A DNA stretch of 14,971 nt from Paludibacteraceae bacterium. GTDB taxonomy: Bacteria; Bacteroidota; Bacteroidia; Bacteroidales; Paludibacteraceae. The stretch spans positions 1 to 14,971 of the forward strand of contig JAEDNI010000041.1 of assembly GCA_016302585.1 (NCBI GenBank), written 5' to 3'. The notes under the pieces were generated by a model. It saw only the letters and a program-made list of their open reading frames with translations. It was not told where the DNA came from and did no database searches. Below, one piece after another: positions 1 through 7,121 of this stretch (the stretch's first letter is position 1; each line of letters opens with the position of its first letter). A program made the position numbers and the translations under genes.

Positions 1-152
1 TAGATGTCAAATCGACTGCAAAGATAATAAAAATAATTTAAATATACAACAAAAAGGAACTTTTTCATATGGCAAATAAATGAACAGGTTAATAGTAATT
101 CGTTGTAAAATAACAACTTTTTTACGAATTACGCAAAAAAAATGCGATAAAA
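1..152. other. AT-rich lead-in without an identifiable gene
   Basis: This stretch is AT-rich. Two short frames are open from the left edge (to stops at 39-41 and about 77-79) and could be the tail of a gene outside the window, but neither shows recognisable protein sequence. A weak hairpin GTTGT (102-106) with ACAAC (113-117) followed by T6 could be a terminator for such a gene. Confidence 0.35.
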
Positions 153-184
153 TTTGCGTATGTCAAAAAAAAGCAGTACTTTTG
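153..184 (+). promoter_or_regulatory. Bacteroidetes-type promoter of tRNA-Ser
   Basis: A -33 element TTTG (153-156), a spacer of exactly 20 bases and a -7 element TACTTTTG (177-184) match the Bacteroidetes primary sigma-factor consensus TTTG/TAnnTTTG. Transcription should begin near 190, about 55 bases before tRNA-Ser. The -33 box is part of the right arm of an 8-base inverted repeat, TACGCAAA at 130-137 and TTTGCGTA at 153-160. That repeat could be an operator or simply AT-rich coincidence. Confidence 0.85.
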
Positions 185-244
185 CACCCGCTTTTCGATT
201 TAAGCAACGAATTGCCGTTTCTGCGCGCCGATTAGGCCGCACAA

Positions 245-331
<87 letters not shown>

Positions 332-337
332 CAAAAC

Positions 338-364
338 AAGGCATTCGAAATGGATGCCTTTTTT
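338..364 (+). terminator. Rho-independent terminator of tRNA-Ser
   Basis: A 7-base stem AAGGCAT (338-344) and ATGCCTT (354-360) with a 9-base loop is followed directly by T4 and a T-rich stretch. An ATG at 350 in frame with the next gene lies inside this loop, which argues against using it as the start codon. Confidence 0.8.
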
Positions 365-370
365 GTTTCT

Positions 371-823
371 ATGAAGAATACCGAGATAGAGCGTAAGTTT
401 TTAGTGACGTCCGAGGCGTTCAAAAACGAAGCAGTACGAAGTTATGAAATCGTGCAGGGGTATCTATGCAAAGAGGCAGGTAAAACGATTCGAATACGGA
501 TTCGTGATAATCAGGCGTTCCTGACAATCAAGTCCGGTAAACTGCGTGAAGGCTTGGCGAAGTTCGAATGGGAGAAGGAGATTGCGTTGGAAGATGCCCG
601 CGAACTGATGCAACTTTGTTTGCCTAATCCGATCATTAAGACGCGCTATATCATCCCTATTAACGCGGATCGCAAGTGGGAAGTGGATGTGTTCCATGGC
701 CATAAAGAAGGAATGGTACTGGCTGAGATTGAGTTGGGAGATGAGAACGAGCGTTTCGATAAGCCGGCATGGTTAGGTGAAGAAGTGACCGGCTTGCCGC
801 AATACTATAACGCCAATATGTAA
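371..823 (+). CDS. CYTH-domain (triphosphate tunnel) phosphohydrolase
   Basis: The protein of 150 residues belongs to the CYTH / triphosphate tunnel metalloenzyme family, which hydrolyses triphosphate-containing substrates (inorganic tripolyphosphate or organic triphosphates) or, in a few members, cyclises ATP. The signature ExExK is present at once as E5-I-E7-R-K9. It is followed by the alternating basic strand R41-I-R43-I-R45, the LTIK strand with K54, an acidic WEKEI strand, and the late acidic strands EVDVF and AEIELG that complete the tunnel. The length is normal for single-domain bacterial members. I chose the ATG at 371 over the in-frame ATG at 350, because 350 lies in the tRNA-Ser terminator hairpin and 371 puts ExExK at residue 5 as usual. 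No strong ribosome binding site is visible, which is common in Bacteroidetes. The CotH gene starts 7 bases after its stop, so the two are probably co-transcribed. The substrate cannot be read from the sequence; tripolyphosphatase is the best guess. Confidence 0.9.
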   Translation: MKNTEIERKFLVTSEAFKNEAVRSYEIVQGYLCKEAGKTIRIRIRDNQAFLTIKSGKLREGLAKFEWEKEIALEDARELMQLCLPNPIIKTRYIIPINADRKWEVDVFHGHKEGMVLAEIELGDENERFDKPAWLGEEVTGLPQYYNANM

Positions 824-830
824 TATACCT

Positions 831-2597
831 ATGAGGAGATTTTTGCTCACTACCATTTGTTTTCTTTTCGCTTCGGCGACGCTGCTTGCGCTGACTATTC
901 CTCAGGGCACGCTCTATTTCGACAACAGCAAAACGGGTTACAGCGCCGTTCAGTTTGTATATGGCAGCGACCTAAAGAACGAGACGTATGTCCTTGCCAT
1001 GACACAGGACGGCAATAAATGGCGCGTCGAGATACCGCAAACGGTGAAGGAGATGTATCGCTTTACTTTTGTCGGCGCCAGCATTCGTCAAGGGAGCTAT
1101 ACACAGACCTTCAGCACATTCAAAGATAGCATCAGCCATCAGCTGGGACTAAACCGGACTGCGACCTCCGAACAGCAGATGAACGCCGGAGATATCTTCG
1201 TCCCCTCTTCCGGAGACAACTGGGCGCAGGGACAATGGATGAGTCTGGCTATATGGCAGACCTCACAAGGCGCTTCCGGCTCGGCTGAGATTTCCGGCAC
1301 GTTACCGGTGATATATATCAATACCCAGGACAAACAACCCGTTACCGATACAGAGACACAGATTCCCGCAACCGTATATATCGACTCGCTCACGTCCGAA
1401 TATCCTTCTTTGGGTTCCCCCTCGGCTCCCCTTCCCGCTACGATCAAAGGGCGCGGCAACTATACTTGGAACGGATTTGACAAGAAACCGTATAAACTGA
1501 AGTTTGATGTCAAACAGAAAGTGCTGGGTATGCCCAACAACCGCCATTGGTGCCTTATGCCAAGTACCGATGACAACTTGGGATACCTTCGAATGCCGGC
1601 GGGTTTTCGTATCAGCAAAGAGCTGGGGATGAGATGGACTCCGCGCGTGCGCGCAGTCGAACTCGTGCTGAACGGCAAATATATGGGACTCTATTTCCTG
1701 ACTGAGCACGTACGCATCGCATCCAACCGTGTGAAAATCAAAGAACAGGCGGACAACGAGACCCATGCGGATTCTATCACCGGAGGATGGCTCGTCGAGA
1801 TAGACAATTACCCGACAGACAACAATATCTCGTTTAATGAAGGAAACGGACAATATGTCATGATCTCCCTTCGTGAGCCGGAAGTCCTCTCTAATACGCA
1901 GCGCACATACCTCACCAGCCAGATACATGCGATTAATGAAGCCCTGTACGGATCTTCGGAGAGCCAACTGACGCAACTACTGGATATCAAAGAAGCTGCC
2001 AAATATTATCTGGTACAAGAGATCATGGAGGACTGCGAGAGTTATCACGGCAGTTGTTTCCTGTACAAAGACCGCGATAGCTTGGGCATTGCGGATCCTT
2101 GGAAATTCGGACCGGTGTGGGATTTCGGTAATGCGTATCAACGGCATCAGGAGACATGGATCTATAACAACCCCACTTTTGCGCAGTACTGGATCGGACA
2201 ATTGGCTACCTGGCCTATTTTCCAACAGGCAGTCCAAGAGCAATGGTGGATATACTACCATACGCTTAATGACTCGGTGCGCACGAAGATACAGGATTTT
2301 GCCGTGTCCATCGCTCCCGCTGCAAAGAACGATGCTGCCGTTTGGCGTAACACATCAGGATTTAATGACAACAGCGATATGAGTAGCCGGCTCAGTTCAT
2401 TCCTCTGGTACTACGACTGGCGCATCAATTGGCTCTATAGTCAGTGGGGAGAAGGTATCAAACCGGCGACGTGGGATATCGAACTGCTTCCCGGTGAAGA
2501 ACAGCCAATCAAGAGTCAAAAGATTCTAAAAGACGGACAGATTCTCATTCTCCGTAATGGCGCCATGTATAGCATTACGGGAGTAAGAGTACACTAA
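831..2597 (+). CDS. Secreted CotH-kinase family protein
   Basis: The 588-residue protein starts with a signal peptide (MRRF, then a hydrophobic run to about residue 22), so it is exported. Residues about 25-130 form a beta-rich N-terminal region that opens with LYFDNSKTGYSAVQF, reminiscent of starch-binding-like modules; this part is uncertain. Residues about 165-530 match the CotH kinase family: KGRGNYTW (from K206), KKPYKLKF (218-225), the DNLGYLR stretch, VELVLNGKYMGLYFLTEHV, GGWLVEIDNY, and GPVWDFGNA with the putative metal-binding Asp at D431. Characterised CotH proteins of spore-formers are atypical kinases that phosphorylate coat proteins; the substrate here is unknown. The C-terminus (KILKDGQILIL, then YSITGVRV) is a short tail also found in the two secreted proteins at the right end of the window. 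That suggests a shared sorting or anchoring signal, possibly related to type IX secretion. The gene lies 7 bases behind the CYTH gene and ends before two hairpin terminators. Confidence 0.9.
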   Translation: MRRFLLTTICFLFASATLLALTIPQGTLYFDNSKTGYSAVQFVYGSDLKNETYVLAMTQDGNKWRVEIPQTVKEMYRFTFVGASIRQGSYTQTFSTFKDSISHQLGLNRTATSEQQMNAGDIFVPSSGDNWAQGQWMSLAIWQTSQGASGSAEISGTLPVIYINTQDKQPVTDTETQIPATVYIDSLTSEYPSLGSPSAPLPATIKGRGNYTWNGFDKKPYKLKFDVKQKVLGMPNNRHWCLMPSTDDNLGYLRMPAGFRISKELGMRWTPRVRAVELVLNGKYMGLYFLTEHVRIASNRVKIKEQADNETHADSITGGWLVEIDNYPTDNNISFNEGNGQYVMISLREPEVLSNTQRTYLTSQIHAINEALYGSSESQLTQLLDIKEAAKYYLVQEIMEDCESYHGSCFLYKDRDSLGIADPWKFGPVWDFGNAYQRHQETWIYNNPTFAQYWIGQLATWPIFQQAVQEQWWIYYHTLNDSVRTKIQDFAVSIAPAAKNDAAVWRNTSGFNDNSDMSSRLSSFLWYYDWRINWLYSQWGEGIKPATWDIELLPGEEQPIKSQKILKDGQILILRNGAMYSITGVRVH

Positions 2598-2608
2598 GAA
2601 GTTTGGGT

Positions 2609-2643
2609 AAAAAAGAAGGTTGTCCGAGAAGGACGACCTTTTG
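2609..2643. terminator. Bidirectional terminator downstream of the CotH gene
   Basis: A 10-base stem (2616-2625 with 2631-2640, one G-T pair) has a GAGAA loop. On the plus strand it is followed by TTGTTG and serves the CYTH-CotH unit. On the minus strand it is followed by CTTTTTT (T-run at 2609-2614), so it can also stop transcription coming from the right. Confidence 0.8.
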
Positions 2644-2656
2644 TTGCCGCAAGGGC

Positions 2657-2690
2657 AAAAAAGAAGGTTGTCTCACGACAACCCAACCTT
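2657..2690. terminator. Second bidirectional terminator
   Basis: A stem GGTTGTC (2666-2672) with GACAACC (2677-2683) closes a TCAC loop. On the minus strand the hairpin is followed by a T6 run (2657-2662). On the plus strand a weaker TTTT follows at 2689-2692. Sixteen bases on its left side (AAAAAAGAAGGTTGTC) repeat exactly the left side of the neighbouring terminator. It is the natural 3' end of the short minus-strand transcript predicted from the promoter at 2731-2762. Confidence 0.75.
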
Positions 2691-2725
2691 TTCATTTAAC
2701 CTTAAATCTAATACCATGAAAAACA
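2657..2725 (-). ncRNA. Candidate small RNA (about 70 nt)
   Basis: A consensus promoter (2731-2762) points left, and a terminator hairpin ends only about 70 bases later, with no large gene between. The predicted transcript begins near CACCGTG and finishes in the terminator stem and U-run at 2657. It contains a possible 14-codon reading frame, ATG at 2714-2716 to TGA in the terminator loop, giving MVLDLRLNEKVGLS. It could therefore be a small RNA, a leader peptide left without a downstream gene, or a short-peptide gene. The family is not one I can name from the sequence. Confidence 0.5.
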
Positions 2726-2730
2726 CGGTG

Positions 2731-2762
2731 CAAAAGTACTGCTTTTTGGCCATATAGCCAAA
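2731..2762 (-). promoter_or_regulatory. Consensus promoter of the candidate small RNA
   Basis: Read on the minus strand, a TTTG (complement of 2759-2762), 20 bases and TACTTTTG (complement of 2731-2738) make a full Bacteroidetes promoter. Its last spacer bases, -7 box and following CAC match the promoters of the two tRNA genes in this window, which suggests it drives a stable RNA. No protein-coding gene lies downstream of it on the same strand before the terminators. Confidence 0.8.
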
Positions 2763-2836
2763 TATTATACGAAAAAAGTGTTAAAAATCTATTTTTTGTA
2801 AAGTTTGGTTGACAAAATGGCGTGTTTCCTACGGTT

Positions 2837-3439
2837 TTAGTCGCATAATGAAAAAAGATCTTCTCTTGGGTTGACGAGCATGACGGGTACGAGTGCTCGT
2901 TGGATGGCTTTTCGTTCGGGCGGACCAAACAGGATGTCATCCAATCCATAGTCACGACTTGCGGTAAGAATGAGCAGGTCATGTTGGAAATCTCGCTGTC
3001 TCTCCGAGGCCTCTTGCATGAGTTTGAAGGAATCTTTGCGGGCAAGAACTACTTCGTAACTAATAGGTAATTGGTCATTGGTGATTGGTGATGCTTGCAG
3101 ACGTTCGTTGATCTTCTCGATATGCGTAATGATACGATTGACGTTCTGCTGCGCGTGCGAACCGTAGTCATTAGCCTGCAGCAGGATGATATGGGCGCCG
3201 GTTTTACGAGCGATATAGGTGCATATCTCCGCTTTGTAGGTCTCTTCTTCCAGCATAGAGACGGGTACAAGGAGTCGACGCAGGGGTTTAACGTTCATCG
3301 TAGAGGTGATAAACACATATGGTCGTCTCTCTTCACGACTCTCGTTGAGATTGCGCTGAATAGTGCGTTTTTCATTCGCGCATTCAATGAGTTTGATATC
3401 TTCGTTATTCTCCCAGATCATCGGCTGTTTCAATTCCAT
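2837..3439 (-). CDS. Universal stress protein-like protein
   Basis: This 200-residue protein resembles the UspA fold. The strand LRRLLVPV starts near residue 53, followed by a helix and IARKTGAHIILLQA, then the late segment HDLLILTA, LFGPPERKAI and VPVMLV, which matches the closing pattern of Usp domains. The Gx2Gx9G(S/T) nucleotide loop of ATP-binding members is not present, so it is probably a non-ATP-binding type. The first 50 residues are charged and unlike a normal Usp start; they may be an extension or the remnant of a lost first domain in a tandem Usp. A heptamer repeat tract (3063-3090) lies inside the coding region and encodes about residues 117-125. The start codon overlaps the end of mltG by 10 bases, which suggests translational coupling. 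It appears to be the last gene of the mutS-mltG unit. Confidence 0.7.
   Translation of the reverse strand: MELKQPMIWENNEDIKLIECANEKRTIQRNLNESREERRPYVFITSTMNVKPLRRLLVPVSMLEEETYKAEICTYIARKTGAHIILLQANDYGSHAQQNVNRIITHIEKINERLQASPITNDQLPISYEVVLARKDSFKLMQEASERQRDFQHDLLILTASRDYGLDDILFGPPERKAIQRALVPVMLVNPREDLFSLCD
3063..3090. repeat. Heptamer tandem repeat within the usp-like gene
   Basis: Four consecutive 7-base units of the form ATTGGTN (ATAGGTA, ATTGGTC, ATTGGTG, ATTGGTG on the plus strand) sit inside the coding sequence. Because 7 is not a multiple of 3, gain or loss of one unit would shift the reading frame. Confidence 0.75.
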
Positions 3440-4479
3440 TGTATCGTATCCATGGTGTGGCGATATTGGGCAGCAGCGGCGGCATGATTGCTATAGGTGG
3501 AGGAGAAAATATGGGTTCCGTCCAGTGCCGGATTCGCGCACATATAGAGGTAATTCGTCTTCGGGGCATTGAGCACGTAGTCGATCGATTGGGGATTCGG
3601 ACATCGAATCGGTCCGGGTGGCAAACCGGGGTTCTTGTACGTGTTATACGGCGAATCGACCGCCAAATGCCGATAGAGGATTCGCTTGAGTTTGAAATCG
3701 CCCACGGCATATTTGATGGTCGGGCAGGCCTGCAGCGGCATGCCTTTCTTGACACGGTTGAGATAGAGGCTGGCGATGATTGGTAGTTCCGTCTTGCTGC
3801 GGCTCTCACCTTCGATAATCGAAGCGATGATAGTTACTTCGATGGGCGTGAGTCCGAGTTCTTCCGCTTTGGTGCGTCGTTCATCATTCCAGAACGCATT
3901 GTATTCAAACTTCATTCGGGCGAAGAGTTGTTCCGGTGTGATGGTCCAGAAGACCTGATAGGTATTGGGAATAAAGAGGCAGCGGCTGGTTTCTTTATTG
4001 AGTCCGTACTGCTTTAGGAAGTCTTCGTTCTCCAGGTATTGGAGCAGAGTAACGCTATCCATCATGATGTTATTCGTCACTTTACCCGCCAATTGTTCGC
4101 GTGTGAAGACGGCATTATTCCAAGTGATGTTCACCGGCGTCTGTTTACCTAATCGCAGGCGGTCTATCAGTTCGCGGTTACTAATCTTTGCATCGAAGGT
4201 ATAATGCCCCGGTTCGGGATAGTTAAAATGCATGAGTCGCGCATGGAGCATGAAGTCCTGATGGCTACCGATATCGTAGTCTTCGTCCAACATGTTCAAC
4301 ACGCCATCGATGGTGGTACCCGGATAGATGTTATAACTATGCTCCGCATTGTCATGGGAGCGGAAGTTACTAACTGTCAGGTGGTAATAATGCTTCGCAC
4401 CAATACCACAAATAGCTACCGTTATTCCGCAGATCAGGAACAGAATTGCGCGGAAGATGTATCGTTTCTTGAATTGCAT
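3430..4479 (-). CDS. mltG: Endolytic murein transglycosylase MltG
   Basis: The 349-residue protein is MltG (YceG-like), an inner-membrane lytic transglycosylase that cleaves nascent glycan strands and is thought to set their length. An N-terminal membrane anchor spans about residues 8-28. A LysM-like region follows, with YNIYPGTTIDGV near residue 49. The catalytic region has ASIIEGES, where E223 corresponds to the catalytic Glu of the family. Further family motifs are LPIIASLYLNRV, MPLQACPTIKYAVGD, SPYNTYKNPGLPPGPI and the late THIFSSTYSNH. The length is typical. The gene starts 4 bases after the mutS stop codon. A GGAGG ribosome binding site lies 9 bases upstream of the ATG, inside the last codons of mutS, which is unusual in a lineage where such sites are rare. 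Its 3' end overlaps the usp-like gene by 10 bases. Confidence 0.95.
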   Translation of the reverse strand: MQFKKRYIFRAILFLICGITVAICGIGAKHYYHLTVSNFRSHDNAEHSYNIYPGTTIDGVLNMLDEDYDIGSHQDFMLHARLMHFNYPEPGHYTFDAKISNRELIDRLRLGKQTPVNITWNNAVFTREQLAGKVTNNIMMDSVTLLQYLENEDFLKQYGLNKETSRCLFIPNTYQVFWTITPEQLFARMKFEYNAFWNDERRTKAEELGLTPIEVTIIASIIEGESRSKTELPIIASLYLNRVKKGMPLQACPTIKYAVGDFKLKRILYRHLAVDSPYNTYKNPGLPPGPIRCPNPQSIDYVLNAPKTNYLYMCANPALDGTHIFSSTYSNHAAAAAQYRHTMDTIQWN

Positions 4480-4483
4480 CGTT

Positions 4484-7120
4484 TTAGCCTCCTACCAATT
4501 TCTTTATTTCGGATAGTTTATTGAGCGCCTCAAGCGGCGTTAAATTATTGATGTCAATTGATTTGACTTCGTCTCGAATCTGCTCCAGCACCGGATCGTC
4601 GAGTTGGAAGAAACTCAGTTGCATTCCTTCTCTTGTCTCGCCGATTTGGGCAGTAGGCTTGGAGATAGACCCGTCTTTTGCCGCGCGTTCGAGGTCGGTC
4701 AGGATATGATTGGCGCGCTCGATGATAGAAGTCGGCATACCAGCCAGTTTGGCCACGTGAATACCAAAACTATGCTCCGAACCGCCGCGAACGAGTTTGC
4801 GCAGGAAGATTACTTTTCCGTTCAGTTCTTTGACGGACACATTGTAATTGCGAATTCGCTCAAAGGTCTTCTCCATCTCGTTAAGTTCATGATAGTGGGT
4901 AGCAAACAGCGTCTTGGCGTGTCCGCGGTTTTCATGGATATATTCCACGATTGCCCAAGCGATGGATATACCGTCGTAGGTGCTGGTTCCTCGTCCGAGT
5001 TCGTCGAAGAGGACGAGACTGCGTTCGGAGAGGTTATTGAGGATGGATGCGGCTTCATTCATCTCCACCATAAAAGTCGATTCGCCCAGCGAGATGTTAT
5101 CGCTTGCTCCGACGCGGGTGAATATCTTATCCACCACACCGATAGACGCACTCTCTGCGGGCACGAACGAACCCATTTGGGCGAGCAGTACGATCAGTGC
5201 CGTTTGACGAAGCAGGGCGGATTTACCGGCCATGTTCGGTCCGGTAATGATGATAATCTGTTGACTGTTGTTATCGAGCAGCACGTCATTGGCGATATAC
5301 TGTTCTCCCGGTGGCAGTTGTTGTTCGATGACGGGGTGACGACCTTGACGGATATCGATGATAAGGCTGTCGTTCACATCAGGACATACATAGCGGTTCT
5401 CTGCAGCGACCACGGCAAAGGAGAGTAGGCAATCGAGTTGCGCCAGTACGCGAGCATCGAGTTGCAACTGCGGTACCCATTCGCTGAGGGCGAGCATCAG
5501 TTCCTGATAAATGCGGTTCTCAATGATCTGGATGCGTTCTTCCGCGGATTGTATCTTCTCTTCGTACTGTTTGAGTTCGTCGGTGATGTAACGTTCGGCA
5601 TTGACGAGTGTCTGCTTACGGATCCACTCCGTCGGTACTTGTTCCTTGTAGGTGTTACGCACCTCGAGGTAATAGCCGAAGACGTTGTTATAACCGATCT
5701 TCAAGCTCGTGATGCCCGTCGCTTCTATCTCGCGTTGCTGAATGTGCAAAAGGTAGTCCTTGCCATCCGATTGGATAGCGCGCAGTTCGTCCAATTCGGT
5801 GTCCACGCCGCGAGCAATGATGTTCGGGCGTCCCTGTGCCAGTGGCGGGTCAGGAACAATCTCCCGTTCGATACGGGTGCGCATCTCTACGCAGGGATCA
5901 AGTTCTTCGCCCAACATGCTGAGATAGGTATTGTCGCGCGCCTCGTCGCAGATAGTCTTAATGGGTTTGACTGCTCGGAGTGCCCTGCCGAGTTGCACCA
6001 TCTCGCGTGGGCCGATACGACCCGTTGAGACCTTGCTGACGATGCGCTCGAGGTCGCCTACTTGGCTCAGCGCTTCTTGCAGCGTCTCTCTCGCTTCAGG
6101 GTGCTTGAAGAGGTATTCCACCACAGTTTGCCGATTGCGGATTGGTCGCACTTCCTTGAGCGGGAAGGCCATCCAACGATGCAACAGACGTCCGCCCATC
6201 GGCGTGATTGTGCGATCGATGATATCGTATAGCGTACGACTCTCTTCCGTCTGACCGCCTAACAACTCGAGGTTACGAATCGTAAATCGATCCAACCACA
6301 CGTATTTATCTTCTTCAATGCGACTGAGGTGCTGGATATGGCCTGTTTGCAGGTGCTGCGTCATATCGAGGTACATCAATATACCTCCTGCTGCGGTTAC
6401 ACCGGCCGGCATCTTCTCCAAACCAAAGCCCTTCAGCGAAGAGACACCCCATAACTTCTGCAGTCGCTCCCGAGCTGTGGACTCGACGAGCATCCAGTCC
6501 TCGAGTTCAAAGGTAAAGAATTTCGAGCCGAAGAGGTTTTCGAGTTCCGCTTTGCGTCCACGCAGGTGCAGCACTTCCTTGGGTGCGAAGTTCGTCAGCA
6601 GTTTGTCGATATAGTCGCTGTCGCCTTGTCCGGCTACAAACTCTCCTGTGGAGATATCGAGAAAAGCGACACCTATCTGATGCTTGTCAAAATGCAGACA
6701 GGCAACCCAGTTATTCTCTTTCTGCGTTAAGGTGGTATCGGAGTAACTGACGCCCGGTGTCACCAGTTCGGTCACACCGCGTTTCACCAGTTTCTTCGTC
6801 AACTTCGGATCCTCGAGTTGGTCGCATATAGCTACGCGCAACCCGGCCCGCACCAACTTCGGAAGATAGGTGTCGAGAGCGTGAAAAGGGAAACCGGCCA
6901 TCTCTAGCGCTTGAGTAGCCGAACTGCCTCCGTTGGAACGGTGCGTCAGGGTGATGTTCAGTATTTTACTTGCTTTGACGGCATCTTCGGCGTAGGTCTC
7001 ATAGAAATCGCCGCAACGGAACAGCAGCATCGCATCAGGATACTGCGTCTTGATGTCGCGAAACTGCTTCATCATCGGGGTTAACTCTTCTTTGCCGTTC
7101 GGCACGATTTTTTCTGCCAT
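4484..7120 (-). CDS. mutS: DNA mismatch repair protein MutS
   Basis: The protein of 878 residues is a full-length MutS, the ATPase that recognises mismatches and starts mismatch repair. The mismatch-reading Phe-x-Glu motif is F39-Y-E41 in LLFRCGDFYETYAEDA. The core and clamp domains follow, including GYNNVFGYYLEVRNTYK. The ATPase has Walker A GPNMAGKS near residue 626 and Walker B LVLFDELGRGTSTYDG near residue 703. The His-containing FATHYHEL motif and the C-terminal helix are also present. I start it at the ATG at 7120 (MAEKIVP), not at an upstream in-frame TTG at 7135: the TTG would overlap the receptor gene, and the ATG leaves a 1-base gap after that gene's stop and places the N-terminus as in relatives. 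The close spacing suggests co-transcription with the upstream receptor and downstream mltG. Confidence 0.97.
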   Translation of the reverse strand: MAEKIVPNGKEELTPMMKQFRDIKTQYPDAMLLFRCGDFYETYAEDAVKASKILNITLTHRSNGGSSATQALEMAGFPFHALDTYLPKLVRAGLRVAICDQLEDPKLTKKLVKRGVTELVTPGVSYSDTTLTQKENNWVACLHFDKHQIGVAFLDISTGEFVAGQGDSDYIDKLLTNFAPKEVLHLRGRKAELENLFGSKFFTFELEDWMLVESTARERLQKLWGVSSLKGFGLEKMPAGVTAAGGILMYLDMTQHLQTGHIQHLSRIEEDKYVWLDRFTIRNLELLGGQTEESRTLYDIIDRTITPMGGRLLHRWMAFPLKEVRPIRNRQTVVEYLFKHPEARETLQEALSQVGDLERIVSKVSTGRIGPREMVQLGRALRAVKPIKTICDEARDNTYLSMLGEELDPCVEMRTRIEREIVPDPPLAQGRPNIIARGVDTELDELRAIQSDGKDYLLHIQQREIEATGITSLKIGYNNVFGYYLEVRNTYKEQVPTEWIRKQTLVNAERYITDELKQYEEKIQSAEERIQIIENRIYQELMLALSEWVPQLQLDARVLAQLDCLLSFAVVAAENRYVCPDVNDSLIIDIRQGRHPVIEQQLPPGEQYIANDVLLDNNSQQIIIITGPNMAGKSALLRQTALIVLLAQMGSFVPAESASIGVVDKIFTRVGASDNISLGESTFMVEMNEAASILNNLSERSLVLFDELGRGTSTYDGISIAWAIVEYIHENRGHAKTLFATHYHELNEMEKTFERIRNYNVSVKELNGKVIFLRKLVRGGSEHSFGIHVAKLAGMPTSIIERANHILTDLERAAKDGSISKPTAQIGETREGMQLSFFQLDDPVLEQIRDEVKSIDINNLTPLEALNKLSEIKKLVGG

Positions 7121-7121
7121 A

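Noticed and set aside
350..370. Earlier ATG for the CYTH gene, adding seven residues
   Set aside because: It lies in the loop of the tRNA-Ser terminator, and the ATG at 371 gives the normal family N-terminus.
2692..3045. Minus-strand open frame spanning the small-RNA promoter
   Set aside because: It overlaps the usp-like gene in another frame and shows no protein family signature.
4604..5428. 274-codon plus-strand open frame
   Set aside because: It is the antisense shadow of mutS, whose protein is unmistakable; no recognisable domain on the plus strand.
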